NCBI GenBank assembly: GCA_038380795.1
Contig: CM076260.1
Span: forward strand, 76,793,843 to 76,857,842
Reading direction: 5' to 3'
DNA length: 64,000 nt
DNA from: Pyrocephalus nanus
Lineage: Eukaryota; Chordata; Aves; Passeriformes; Tyrannidae
The notes below the pieces were generated by a model. That model searched no databases and was not told the DNA's origin. It was given only the letters and a program-made list of their open reading frames with translations. Positions 1 through 12,093 of the stretch are shown in pieces. The translations under genes and the position numbers were made by a program. The number at the start of each line of letters is the position of its first letter. Position 1 is the stretch's first letter.

Positions 1-929
1 TTACAATAAAATCTGGAAATGGTCATGTCATTTTAGTAATACTTACATTAACTTCATTGCAATAACACCTTAAAATTTATTTAAAACCACTTTATTTCTC
101 AGTGTTACAGTCTCTGAGGAAAAGTCACTTCAGTGGTGTGGATTCAATTTTTCAATTAGATTTTCTTATGACTTTCAAGTACTTGCTGTAATAGTAATTT
201 CATTCATGGTAGCACTCTGAATTCCTAGTCTTTTGAGGGTTAGTAATGTAATGTACTCTAAGGATAGATGGTAACTGACAAATTCTTTGTAATTTAATCA
301 ATATATTACATATGGGTTTGCACTAATGGGCCCAGTGCTAATTTACATATCTGTTCTTATGAGTAGATTAGCAAATCTTGTGCTAATGAGTCTGACATGA
401 ATGGTCGTCTCATTTGTGTCTACATGCAAGCCTTCCTAACGTGCCTAAGAAATACAGGCAGGCTGTTTCCTTAGGTTTTCAAATAACCAGGGAATGCTTT
501 TGAGTTCCACTTCACACAAGTTAAAAGCAAGGTTCAAAAGGGAGGCCAGTGGCTGAGAAAACTTGTGTGTGCATTATGTAGCTGTCTATACATGTATCTA
601 CCCACACATACCATTAAACAACTTCTACATTGCTCAATAAAACTATGTGCACAAATACCATTCTGATAGAATACCAGTAAGGAGGTATTTCAATTTTTAT
701 GATCTTGCAAGCTTAGTCTGCCCTCACAGTGACAAATTGAACTGACTTTGTGAAATCCTGACCACATTTAATTCTGGGCAAAACTTCTGCTGATTTGAAT
801 GGGGGCAGGATTTTACTTTGTAGCCTAGAAATGAGATTCAAGGAAGTGGGAAAAGGTAAAAGTTTTTATTTATATTTTGTGGCCAGGTATATATTATAAT
901 ATTCATTGCCTTAAATAGTGTTTTCCCAG
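1..929 (+). other. Partial intron upstream of exon 70
   Basis: AT-rich intronic sequence ending in the acceptor TTTTCCCAG. I see no exon, recognisable repeat or RNA gene in it. Confidence 0.8.
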
Positions 930-1159
930 CCCATCATAAGTAAAGCGAAGCCACAGCTCTTAAAGACACACTTCCTTCCACTGATGGATAAACTAAAGAA
1001 AAAAGCAGCAGTGGTTGTATCGGATGAAGAACATCTAAGAGCAGAAGGCAGAGGTGACATGTCGGAGTCTGAACTGCTCATCCTAGATGAGTTCACCACT
1101 TTGGCACGGGACCTCTATGCCTTCTACCCTTTGTTGATTAGATTTGTGGACTATAACAG
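930..1159 (+). CDS. RYR2: RYR2 exon (about human exon 70), bridging solenoid
   Basis: Codes for about 77 residues from PIISKAKPQLLKTHFLPL to FVDYNR, close to RYR2 residues 3317-3393. This is helical-repeat scaffold in the cytoplasmic assembly, part of the bridging solenoid that links the peripheral domains to the channel core. It begins in phase 0 after TTTTCCCAG and ends two bases into the Arg codon before GTATGT. The bird sequence differs from mammals at scattered positions (for example ISKAK, VVVSDEEHLRAEGRGDMSESE) but has no gaps relative to the protein I recall. No catalytic or ligand residues are expected here. Confidence 0.96.
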
Positions 1160-1569
1160 GTATGTGGAGAGGAATAGGTCAATGAAGCTCATAAAGCCTT
1201 CCTGTTTATTGATACCATTTCTTATCCCTTGATATGCCTAGCACTGAATTAAAGTGGCTGTTACTCAATCTGACAATTTTGAAGTTTCTCAGGCTAATGC
1301 TTTGTGACTTTTAGGAGGAGCTGGGGTCTTTTCCAGCAGAAAACAAAAAAATTGCAATCGAAATCTATTGGATTAGATTTAGGATTAATGTAGAAGGATT
1401 TTAAAAGGGTTTTGAAATAGGACAACCAAAAGCCACTTCTACCAGAAGGGATTAAAAGCATGCATGCTTGGTTTTGTTGACATGTATCCTTGTAAAATGT
1501 TGTACACTGATTTCAAAGCATAAAGACAGAGAGGATCATCGGCATTTTTACCCTTTTACCAAATTTTAG
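1160..1569 (+). other. Intron 70-71
   Basis: Short intron, GTATGT to TTTTAG. Nothing else recognised. Confidence 0.85.
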
Positions 1570-1657
1570 GGCAAAATGGCTGAAGGAGCCTAACCCTGAA
1601 GCAGAAGAGTTGTTCCGCATGGTGGCTGAGGTCTTCATTTACTGGTCAAAGTCTCAT
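1570..1657 (+). CDS. RYR2: RYR2 exon (about human exon 71)
   Basis: The first base completes the split Arg codon. Then 29 codons follow, [20 protein letters not shown] to YWSKSH, matching the mammalian protein almost residue for residue. It is bridging-solenoid helix. It ends in phase 0 before the consensus donor GTAAGT. Confidence 0.97.
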
Positions 1658-2677
1658 GTAAGTAATTTCTTGATAAATATTTGTTTTAATGAGGTTTTTA
1701 AAAAAGTAGATCAAATATGTTTGTAAAACATTTAATGAAAGAATTGAAACTGCAGATGGGAAGGTATTAGTGACTTTCACATTTCTGACACTACGGGAAT
1801 TGCACAGTAGCTATGAGAGTTGATAGGTATTTTGTAGCATAATAACACTGATTGTAGATATTTTACTTAGAGATTCTTGGGGTTTTTTTTGTTGTGGGTT
1901 TTCTCTTTGTTTGGCTTTTTTAAAATATTTTTTTAAATATATTAAGCTCATTGTTTTGTGTCCTTATCTTTTTTTTTTTTTCTACCCCAAAACCTTTTTA
2001 TAACCACACATAATCAGGCACAGGATTCAGTGAATACTGGAACACAAAGAATTAAAAAAGCAAAAGAGACTAAATACTTTCATCTCTGTATGGACTGTTG
2101 GCTATACTAAATGTCTTTTTTGCCATAGCTTCAGTTCTTTCAAGTTTGGGAAACAAGATGCCTTTTAAACTCTATACTTGTGCCTGAATTTAACTGTAAT
2201 ATTTAACACTACTGTTCACAAAAACTTGTTACACAGTAGATACTGGATCATCAAATTACTTGTGTATTCACAAGCTCAGTCTTTTATTTAAAAATTTTCT
2301 TATGAATCTGAATATAGTGAAAAGTTATAAAGGGGCAAAAATTAGGTGAATATTTACTAGTACTGAAAATCCTGGACAATGTTTTTATTTTGAATTGGAG
2401 GAAGAGTGAGACTTTTATCATGTCTGTTTAATAGCTAGAGAAACATTTCCTTCTCTCTAACATGGAAAAAAACCCTCAAACATACAACCACCTTAGCTAT
2501 GCCATGCAAATAAATGTGAAATTCAAGGACATTATTGATCATCTGTTAATTTTTACTCTCCTTGTCTTATCCTGTGGATTTTACAGATTTCCAGTTAATT
2601 TAAACTTTTATTTAAGACATGTTTAGATAGATTACTCAAATAAGTGCTTCTAACTGAGATTTTCTGTATATTTCCAG
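1658..2677 (+). other. Intron 71-72
   Basis: AT-rich, with T-rich runs around 1885-1985. No repeat family or extra exon recognised. Confidence 0.8.
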
Positions 2678-2770
2678 AATTTCAAAAGGGAAGAGCAGAA
2701 CTTTGTGGTACAAAATGAAATCAATAACATGTCTTTCCTTATCAGTGACACCAAATCTAAGATGTCTAAG
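2678..2770 (+). CDS. RYR2: RYR2 exon (about human exon 72)
   Basis: 31 codons in phase 0/0, [20 protein letters not shown] to SKMSK. It has the conserved RYR2 wording, with Ser for Thr in the LISDTKS stretch relative to the mammalian form I recall. The acceptor is TATTTCCAG and the donor GTAGTG is weak. Solenoid scaffold with no known site. Confidence 0.97.
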
Positions 2771-3196
2771 GTAGTGTAAAGATCTTTATATTTTTATTGT
2801 TGCAAAGGAGACAGGAGGACTCCAGAGAAGCATTTTTTTTTTGTTTGATTGATTTTTATTTTAGTGAATTTGGGGTTTTGTGGGATTTGGGCTTTTTGGT
2901 GATGTTTTTAGTTTGTTTGGGAAGGTTTTGTTTGTTATTGGATTTTGTAACAAGATCTGTTGAAAACCCTGGGTTGAGATTCAAAACATAGTCATTTGAG
3001 AAACACAGTGGACTTTACAGATATTGGTGCAAAATGTTGGCAATGATATAATAGTTCCATTGGATATAGTTGCGCTTGTATAGGTAATAAAGAGATTTTC
3101 AAACCAGAGACAATTACAAAGTTGCTAGAACAATTCTTTTATTTAATATGGGATTTTTATTGATTCTTTTTTTTTCTCCTTGGCTTTATTCTGAAG
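2771..3196 (+). other. Intron 72-73
   Basis: Short T/G-rich intron. Open reading in 2797-2991 is low-complexity Phe/Leu/Gly and is not a gene. Confidence 0.8.
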
Positions 3197-3367
3197 GCAG
3201 CAGTTTCTGACCAGGAGAGGAAGAAGATGAAGCGAAAAGGTGACCGGTACTCTATGCAGACCTCTCTCATCGTGGCAGCACTGAAGAGATTACTTCCCAT
3301 TGGCCTGAACATTTGTGCTCCTGGAGACCAAGAGCTAATTGCACTGGCCAAAAATCGATTTAGCATG
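3197..3367 (+). CDS. RYR2: RYR2 exon (about human exon 73)
   Basis: 57 codons in phase 0/0, from [20 protein letters not shown] through [20 protein letters not shown] to NRFSM. It carries a strongly basic KKMKRKGDR patch followed by a hydrophobic helix, as in all RyRs. The last codon, Met, replaces the Leu I recall in mammals. The reading continues past the donor GTAGGT for about 40 codons, but this is intron read-through. Confidence 0.97.
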
Positions 3368-4299
3368 GTAGGTGCTCTTTTTGCACTTGCAAAAGGTAGA
3401 AATATTTTACTAACGAAATTATTTGATTATTTCACCCTGTGTTCATCTTACAATCTGACACAGAGAAACATGACTGTAATTCCATAATATAAAGGCACAA
3501 TGGGTGATTATGGTGAATAGTTATCTGCATATAGATCTCATGGCTCAAAACATTTCAGTTTGGACATAGTTATTTTCTATATGGTCAGTAAATGAATAAA
3601 TGTGACATTATTAAGATAAAAAATATTATTCTCTCTTAATTTTTATTGCTGAGTTTGTTATATTTTATGAAGCATGAATTTGGAAATAAAATTAAGGACT
3701 AGATGTTTCCGAACTTCTATGCCCAGTATCATAACTAATTCCTTTTGGTCACTCTCATGTGAATGCAAGAGGTTTTGTAGGGATAGACTAATTTAAAACT
3801 GATTCTTCTGGGTATAAAATCACAGTGTAGTAATGTGACTGTAATTTGGAATATACTCCTTTCTCAAGTTATGATACTTCATACACCCTGGCAGGTTATG
3901 ACCTTTGGACAGCTGACCTGCATGTTATACAGGATAAAAGATTTCCAAAAGAAACAGAAATCAAATCAGAGAAGGCTGTGTTCGTGTTGTTGATTTTATT
4001 TGAATAATTTATTATTCAAATTTTTCTTACCTGTATACTAGAAATTATAATTCAGACTTGCCTTTAGTGTGTTACTGTGATCAAATATGTATGATGCCAT
4101 CCAGAATTTGTTACTGCAAGCTTGGATATGCCTAGTTCTGGCCTGATTCAAAAAGATTTGTCTCTGAGGTTTTCTTCAGTCTTCCACACTGTCAGTTTTA
4201 TTCATCATCTGATGAAACCCAAGACTGACATTTAATGAATCATAACTTTTCCTAATTACCTTCTATTCCTAATTTATATGATTTGTAATCTGTTGGCAG
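3368..4299 (+). other. Intron 73-74
   Basis: AT-rich intron ending in TGTTGGCAG. Nothing recognised. Confidence 0.8.
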
Positions 4300-4359
4300 A
4301 AAGATACTGAAGATGAAGTACGAGATGTCATCCGCAGTAATCTTCACCTTCAGGGCAAG
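4300..4359 (+). CDS. RYR2: RYR2 exon (about human exon 74)
   Basis: 20 codons in phase 0/0, KDTEDEVRDVIRSNLHLQGK, about residues 3511-3530. This small exon lies directly before the candidate 375-nt cassette and about 70 residues before the calmodulin-binding helix. The donor GTAATC is moderate. Val and Leu replace two Ile residues of the mammalian form I recall. Confidence 0.97.
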
Positions 4360-5138
4360 GTAATCTATATGCATTTTTTAAATGTGATTTTTCTTTCTTT
4401 GAATTCATTTGTTGGTGCCATAAAATGACAACCTGCCTTGGTTTATTAGGATAACTTGTAGTCCCTTCTTCTCTTCTGCCAAGTAACTTGTTCATGTCAA
4501 TTGCTAAATGGTAGGTTTTTGATGTGTGTATATATGCATCATGTCTGATAATATGTGGGGCTTCAAATCCTTTGCTATACACAGCATTAATATGAAATTG
4601 GAGATGGAAGCATCATTTAGCACTGTTTAAACTCCACTTACTATTATTTGAGAAAAAAATCTGCAAAATGCTTAGAGTTACTTAGTTTCAATTTGAACTG
4701 TAAATCAAAAAGGAGCCTTGGCATACACTGTAAAGTGAAAAACCTCTAGTTTCTAAGTTTTTTCCCTGGTTTTCAGCAGCCAAGGGAAAAGCAGGTATTT
4801 TGGGAAAAAAGTCAGTTTTTATTACTGAATTCCTGTTAGTACCAGATGAATAGCCCTAGAGAAAAATTCCTGAAATAGCTGGTGTAGTTGAAATGTTTTA
4901 TTATCGTTTCAAATAATGACAAAGAAGCCAGAATATGGAAGTATACTGAAAATGTAATACAGTCATGCCTCTCCTCCATTGAAGGAAGACTGAATTGTAC
5001 CTGTGGATGGTGCTTTATTTAGAATTGTCCTTTATCTCCTCCTTCTGCATTTTGTTTCATTCACCTCAAGAAAAAAACTAACTAATATTTCCCGTGTTCA
5101 TAAAAAAGTCATAATAGAGTAAACATGTGAGTTGAAAA

Positions 5139-5140
<2 letters not shown>

Positions 5141-5176
<36 letters not shown>

Positions 5177-5199
5177 TTGTTGTTGTTGTTGTTGTTGTG
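5141..5199 (+). repeat. T35 homopolymer plus (GTT)n microsatellite
   Basis: 35 consecutive T (5141-5175) run directly into about eight GTT units. Such a run is prone to length polymorphism and to assembly or sequencing error. No flanking retroelement body was recognised, so I cannot say it is a polyA tail. Confidence 0.9.
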
Positions 5200-7053
5200 G
5201 GGGTTTTTTTTATTTTTTTTTAAAGAATATTTAAGAATCATCCAAAAGTCTAGATTCTACTGCAATCAGTGCATGGCAATAATAATAATTTTTTTTTAAT
5301 GAGCTCATAATAGGATAATTATTCCTGAATAATATGTGAAGATTAATCTTTTCCCATCATGTTTTCCATGTTTTGCTTCCATGTCAAGCAAGATTATGTG
5401 GAGGTTGGGGTTTCTGGGAGCTCACAAGAAGATGCATCATTTTGCAAAGCTGACAATTAGCATTTTTCATAAAATACTGCAAATAAAAATCCACTAGCTT
5501 TAAATTATAGGGATTGCACATAGAAAATTTACCACTGAAAGCAAAAGCTTGAAATACTTATGCATATATAGCAAATATTGTTACATACTGAGAAGCAGAA
5601 GAAAACACACAGGCAAAGTACCAGGAGGAAAAGAGCATTTCTGAAGATCTTAATATAAGCAGTGTGCATGCCATGAACATAAAAAACTTAAATGTGAGGT
5701 GATTTTGTGAATAAACTTCAATAGTGTTCTCGTAATGATGAAAATAGATATTTCTGTTCTGTTTTTTTTTCAGTATGTCTATAATGTCATTTTGTGAGCC
5801 ATGCAGTTTTAAGTCTTGCCTGGCATTTCATGTTGCTATTTAGCACTTGTCTTCCTTGTTTAACTACTTCAGTTTCTATTTTGTTTCTTCAGTGTTACAT
5901 TCTGCTCTTAAGAAATTTCTGTCTGTTACTGCTTTGTTGACTGGAAGGAATGATACATCTTAACACCTTGACCTGTGCTTTCTCCTCAGAAACTTCCTGT
6001 ACTTCAATTAAGTTTGCTATTATTAGGCAACATATCACCTCCTCTCTTTATACCACGTGAGAATAAAAGTACTTTTAAATTTCTTAGATTGATGAAATTT
6101 CGCAGGGTCTTGATATTTAAAAAGGAAGTAATCTTAGCTAATCCAGCTGTAAATGACTTTAGATTTTCCTGTTCTAAAATGAATTCCCAGTGGAAGATGA
6201 AAATCTGAAAGAGAACCACATAATACATAGATAACAAAACTAAACAGCTATTGTAGCTGTCTTGGTTTTATAGCTATTTACATATCTCTTTAGCAGCTTT
6301 GATAAGTTCTAAATTTGACCTGTGTGTGCAAAGTAGTCAACTCAACTACAGAAAAAATAATCATTTATCACTGGCACATTCTAGAGTTCACATAAAACCT
6401 AAATGTGTATCTTAATTACTTAAAAGTATAATGTATAAAGGTAAATTCAGTAGTTATGTGCAAAGCACAATATAATTTATGCCGTAATTCTCTGGTGTCA
6501 TTAGCATTCAGTCACTGTTGTGAATGACTCGAGTACATGTCAGGTACAGCCAAGTATGATGTTTCTTGTTAAGGAAAATGCCGCTATCGTGCTCTGTGCA
6601 TACACTACCCTTTTGTCATCTGATTGAGTCAAACATAAAAAAAACGTGGGCCAAATGGTCTCATAAAGTTAAATTATTATTTAATGCTATGAATTATTGT
6701 GTAACTTAGTTATAATGGTGTTTGTGTCAAGTGGCTTTCAAAACATTGGAAAAATACTATTTTTTGAAAGGCCAGTTTTCTTCCAGTCATAACAATACTC
6801 GTTCTTCAAATGGTGTTTTCTGTTAACCACCTGCTTCTCACAGACACCGTGTTCTGTCATTTATGTTAGAGCTAAAATTTAATTAATCTTGATTTCTCTT
6901 TGGAAAAAAGCACTGTTTGAGAATCATCCCTCTGAATCTTTAGGCTATTAATGTTGTGACGTCTATTTCATGCATTTGTCTACCTTTGTCTACATTTGTC
7001 TTCACCCTGTTTCTGTCTTTCCTTTCCTTGCATGCCTGCATGCTGTTACTCAG

Positions 7054-7428
7054 TACCGAGCCTTTTATTTCAAGAAATTGATGACGAAACTTGCATTCAT
7101 TTTGACATGGATGAAGCTCAAGTCACCAAAATCTTCTTCCAGCCATTCTAATTCACACCTTGAAATGTCAACTACTCATACCCTTAGAAAACTACCTTTA
7201 CAAAAAAGCTGTACCTTGGTAGAATGTGAGAAGTCCTCAGATCAAAAGACATCTCCACCTGTGATTAAAAAGTCTTTTGTGGACTATCCATTCATGATGA
7301 TCCAGTCAAATACTCACACAAAGACTGTGGATGTGACAGTTGTTAAGAAATGGAAAAGCCGAAAGGTGGAAGAAATGCCTGCCAATTGTGGCTTTCTAGT
7401 TTGTAATAAGCTATTGTTGAACGACTGT
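7054..7428 (+). CDS. Candidate in-frame 375-nt cassette exon within RYR2
   Basis: A long pyrimidine-rich tract (about 6990-7050) ends in TTACTCAG. Exactly 125 stop-free codons follow, then GACTGT and the perfect donor GTAAGT. The flanking exons end and start in phase 0, so inclusion would insert 125 residues between LQGK and LEDPAIR without a frameshift. The peptide starts YRAFYFKKLMTKLAF and ends FLVCNKLLLNDC. It is basic (18 Lys, 3 Arg against 9 acidic), Ser/Thr-rich at residues 22-60 and has 5 Cys. I recognise no domain and know of no such insert in mammalian RyR2. It may be a genuine lineage-restricted exon or a captured, decaying coding fragment. Confidence 0.45.
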
Positions 7429-8239
7429 GTAAGTTTATAATAATTCCTGGAACTTGAGTAAAATGTGTATCTTAAGATGTTTTGTGGAGGTGAAGTAGCA
7501 TTATTGTCTCACCTTAGACACAAAGTGAAATCTGGATCTGCAGAGATTTGTTAGACAAGTAAGTGTTGAGTTCAAGTCTTATTTGAGTCTGTACTGTTTA
7601 GGCCCCTAACTGCTCTAGGCATCCAGGACAATGTGATTGAAATATTAACTGCATTATCAGGAATGATCACTAGCCACAGTTCTCCATAAAATTGGTTAGG
7701 CATTGCATTTGTCATCAATATCACTGGCACGGTAAATGGTTGCAAACTGTGTTGCATCAGCATTGATTAACAGAGCTGGAGAGACAAAATAAACCTAAAG
7801 AGAGATAATTAATTATAAAACAGAGATTTAAAGATCAGTAAAATAGAAAAAAATCAAATGTAAGGAGAGTTTTTTTTAAAAAAATTGACTTTTTTACACT
7901 TCTTTATAATTTTTCCTAAATTAACTTGTCATTTTTTAGCTGGTAATTGATAAAATTAGGATTTTCTAACAATTGATAAAAAATTTAAAAGTAGACATAA
8001 ATAATAGTAATACTTCTCATTTCCATGACTGAAAATGAAGTAATCATAACTACTAGATCAACAATTTCAATTAGTTTATTATACTGGTTTAATAATGGCA
8101 AAGTCAGTGTACTAAGTTATGCCCGTCTACCTCATATTCATTACTTTTCTCAAATAATGTATTCTTTGCTGGTGCCAGTGCTATTTTTTGTCCCATGATC
8201 ATTTGCTGTTTATATGATTATTAGCACTTTAGTTCTCTG

Positions 8240-8408
8240 AAACAGGTTGCCCCCAGAAACTGTGGATGCATGATCCCTGGAAGTGTTCAAAGTCAGGTTG
8301 GACAGGGCTTTGAGCAATTTGATCTCATGGAAGGTGTCCTTGCCCATGGCAGAGGATTTGGAACTAGATGGTCTTTAAGGTCCCTTCCAACCCAAAACAT
8401 TTTTATGG
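8240..8408 (+). mobile_element. CR1 LINE 3' fragment
   Basis: Carries typical CR1 3'-end wording: GGTTGCCCCCAGAAACTGTG, ATCCCTGGAAGTGTTCAAAG, GGTGTCCTTGCCCATGGCAG and TCCCTTCCAACCCAAAACAT, ending near the usual ATTCTATG tail (here TTTTTATGG). It is a dead, 5'-truncated, diverged copy in the sense orientation, ending about 200 bases upstream of the next exon. Confidence 0.9.
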
Positions 8409-8614
8409 AAGCTCTTAAAAATATTGCACAAATGAGTCTTTAGTTTTGGTCTCACAGACAGTGTAGTGGATACTTTTTGGGTTTGCCACGTAAAGGTGTT
8501 GGTTAGCCATAAAAAGTGCTTCTGTTGACCTTTGCTGCAGTTTCTATACTCATTAAACTGAATCTATGTTTGGAACGTTTTGACTTCGTGACATGTGAAA
8601 TCTTTCTCCTGCAG

Positions 8615-8749
8615 CTTGAGGATCCCGCCATTAGGTGGCAGATGGCACTTTACAAAGATTTACCAAACAGAACTGAAGATTGCTCAGATCCAGAGAAGAC
8701 TGTGGAAAGGGTCCTTGATATAGCTAATGTTCTGTTTCACCTGGAGCAG
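8615..8749 (+). CDS. RYR2: RYR2 exon (about human exon 75)
   Basis: 45 codons in phase 0/0, [20 protein letters not shown] to VLFHLEQ, about residues 3531-3575. LEDPAIRWQ is RYR2-type wording, and the linker [14 protein letters not shown] is the variable part, with a Cys not present in the mammalian form I recall. The acceptor is TTTCTCCTGCAG and the donor is GTTAGA, a weak match. It immediately precedes the calmodulin-binding exon. Confidence 0.97.
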
Positions 8750-11700
8750 GTTAGACACATTTTACCAATTCCATTGCTTCTTAATCTGAATAAAAATATT
8801 TACTCTTTATTTATCCTTTCACCTGCTGTATTTAATGTTATATTCTTTTTTCTTTACTTTGATGGCTACTGTTTACATGCTTAGTCTCGTGTTTTCTAAT
8901 CAAATATTGTGGTCATATTGATCACACAGTGTGTTTGCAGCAGCTCCGACATAAATTTGTTTGACCAGCATGGCCAACTCATTTGCTGCATTCAAAAAAC
9001 AGTAGAAGCAGGTTGGAGGAATTGTTTTTTCTGAGAAAGTTCTGCCAGAATCTTAATCTTAAGAATCTGCTACAGAGCTCTATTATATTATCTTTCTTTT
9101 TTTTTAAATAAACTTCCCATGTGACTGGATCTATAGTGAGTTTCATTTAAATAATTCTGTGTTTTATTTTGTATCCTTCTTCCCATTAGCATTATTCTTT
9201 AAAATTTGAAATAAAAAATCTCTCACGTCTTAGAGGTCAAAGACTACTTGGTAAATTAGTTTTGCCATTTTACTTATTTATTTGTTACTTGTTTTGCACA
9301 TCAGTTTTACTCTGTGTTTTCCAGGCTTTTCCTTTTAAAATGTACTGAAGAAACAGGACATTAACTTGGAGAGTGTTGATGGGTTTGAGGATTTATGGGT
9401 TTGAGGATTTATGGGTTTGAGAATGCAACTGATGGTTGTACACTGCAGACTATAAACTGTCTGCATGTAAAATTTACTCAAGATTTTTTTTTTTTTTTTC
9501 TTTTTAAAGAACATTTGAGAATTCAAGGCTTTCTTGCTTTCTCATTAGATCAGTTGATTTCACTTCGAAGCTTGGCACAGGTTTTCGGATCTGATGTCAG
9601 GAAGTTTCCATGTCATGATGAGATCAGTGGTTCAGTCAAGTAGGAACCTGAGAGATATGTGAATGTGCTCTGCAGCAAGTGTGTTGATGTGAATATTGCT
9701 TTCTGTCTCTTGCATCACACAACTCTTCTTAATATAGTGCTTCAAGTTCAGCACCCTTACACAGTTTGGTAGAAGAGGATGAAGAGGAGTCAGTAAATTC
9801 TACCTGTTGCTGAATACGTGAGGAGTGAGCAAAAAGTGATAGAATATGAAAGTAAATACATGTCAATCATGGTTTGCCAACTAAAGATATATATATAGAG
9901 AGAGACAGAAGAATAGGTGCTGATTTGAAAAGATGTAGGGTTGCTGTGAGGAAGGAAAAATAGAGGAAAACTAGAAAAGGGGGAGGAGGCAAAAAGTCTT
10001 GTCTCTTACACTGGTTTTATCGAAGTTGATTGAGCTGAAAGGAATGATTTGCATATAAAGAGCTGCATAATTCAGCTTGTATTTGAGTTCAAAGAGCATA
10101 TACCAATCTTGATTTCTGGTATTTTAGCATCATGTATATAAATTGATTAAGCTTATGTAGTTTGGAGGAATTGTTCCAGTGAGTGAAAACCAACATATGA
10201 TACCTGTCTTTTGCATTTTCTGACAGCATATATACTCCAGCAGTAGTACAGAACAGGATGGATTACCACTGTAATATCAGATCAACATTTAAGATCAGTC
10301 CTTCTGATCAGACTTAAACAATGACTTGTTGTCAAGTAAATGCTTTCTGCTTTTTTTATGGCTACCTTGCACTTTTTTGTTTAAACATTTAGCCCCAGAG
10401 CTTTACTTCTATAGCCAAATGCTCAGGTGCTTTTGTTACTGAAGTGGGTAATTTGGTGTCTTTAAAAATAATGAATATGTGAACACTGCATCTGTTTTTA
10501 TGGTATCTTGAGTAATCCTTTGCTCTCTGTATGCAAATCATCTGTTTCCATACATACATTCTTTGAATGCTTTCCATATTGCAACTGGTAATGATCAATT
10601 TATTCCTTGTATTTTATTTCCATGCAGAGCTAACTGCTTTGTTTTTATTATTTTCAGAAATCTGCTTGTGTAGGCCGAGGCTATTTCTTTTGGGAAAGTA
10701 TAGAAGGGTTTATAATTGTTTATGGAGATATTACTAATTACCTAACTTTCACATTTGGATTTGTCTGACTTGTAAATTATCAGTGCTGACTTTGTTTTGT
10801 CACTGTAAATAAGTTTACAGTGAGTGCTTTTTTGTCCTTTCCCTTAACAAATATTTTTCATTTCTATTTTAACTTTTAGAAGGAACTTATTTACGATTGT
10901 CACCATTTATTCTTACAAGTATAATTATCTATTTCACTGAATGCTTGGCAATATTTTTGTCTGTTTAATAAATGTTTATGGTTAAACTATGATTTTTTTC
11001 TGTATTTCACTAAACTGGATAACCAAATTTGGATTGAATATCGAGTCTACATAAACATCAGGATCATCACTATGTATTTTAAATATAATGCCTAACTTGG
11101 TTGTGAGGGAGAATCATGAAGTCTTTCAAGATACAAATGCTAACTTCCACTGATTTCTTTGATGATGTTGGAACACAGAGCATAGTTCTCTGTAAAAGAA
11201 ACAACACCCCTCCCCAAACAAACAAACAATTCCCAACAAAAGTAATCCCTTCCTTAACTCTACAGAAACCATGAAGGTTAAATGAAATTATATAATCTCT
11301 TTGGAAGACTTCTGAAATAAATCACAAAAACTGTGAATAGGCTGTGGGAAAGGAGTGACCTGTGGCATAGCCTGTAATCGTGACTCCCAGTTATCCAGTC
11401 AGTTATTGGATCACAGCCGATCTCATTGCATGCTACTGTAGAGCCATGATGCAGAAAGATCTATCTTAAGATAGAGCTGTAGGTTTATGAAATGTAGCTG
11501 AAGTGTTTTGGAGTTTTTTGTGTATATTCTAGCTGTGCTGATTCATGAAAGAGATTCAGTCCTAAGTCTTTGTGCTTGTTTCTTTTTTTTAGGGTTAATT
11601 AGTTTCTATTGTAACTGATCATGGTAAACATTACAAATAAATGATTAATTGTATTTAGGACAATTCCTTCAAAAATATTGTATGAGGCCGTGTGAGGGTG

Positions 11701-12093
11701 TACAGTTTACCTGTACATAAGCAAAGAGTTACATATAAAAGACAGAATGAGTAAATATTCTTTGAGTTAGAAGTGAAGGTTTCCTGAGACACAGCCTTAC
11801 TGATGATAGTATTCTATCCAAAAGAGAGAAGAAGTAGAATGAAGTAAAAAAGGAGAATATCTGTGACATACCAGGAAAGGGAGATTTTTGCTTTATTTCC
11901 TAAATTCTGACTCTATAACTTGGTTGACTGCTTGAACTCTGCTCTGTCAAGAACACTTTTCCTAATCTATTATTCTTCTCTTACCTTTCGACTTAATTTA
12001 TCTGTTAACTAACATTTTTACTAATATTACTATGTCCAGACAGCAGCGATACTGCCACATCATTTATTTTTCCCTGTTTATTTTACATAACAG
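8750..12093 (+). other. Intron 75-76 (3.3 kb)
   Basis: AT-rich. Contains a 16-bp tandem repeat at 9379-9424, a T run near 9484-9499 and a short TA/GA tract at about 9889-9906. No gene or transposon recognised. Confidence 0.8.
9379..9424 (+). repeat. 16-bp minisatellite, about 2.8 copies
   Basis: The unit ATGGGTTTGAGGATTT occurs twice exactly, at 9379 and 9395, followed by a partial third copy that diverges after 12 bases. Confidence 0.9.

Larger units (their letters stand above)
4360..8614 (+). other. Intron 74-75 (4.3 kb)
   Basis: A phase-0 intron. It holds the T35 plus (GTT)n repeat at 5141-5199, the candidate cassette exon at 7054-7428 and a CR1 3' fragment at 8240-8408. The rest is AT-rich sequence without recognisable features. 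Confidence 0.8.

Noticed and set aside
7518..7558. Splice-like 41-nt segment ending at GTAAGT after the 375-nt candidate
   Set aside because: Length would shift the frame and the acceptor is mediocre; a 15-nt sub-version has almost no pyrimidine tract.
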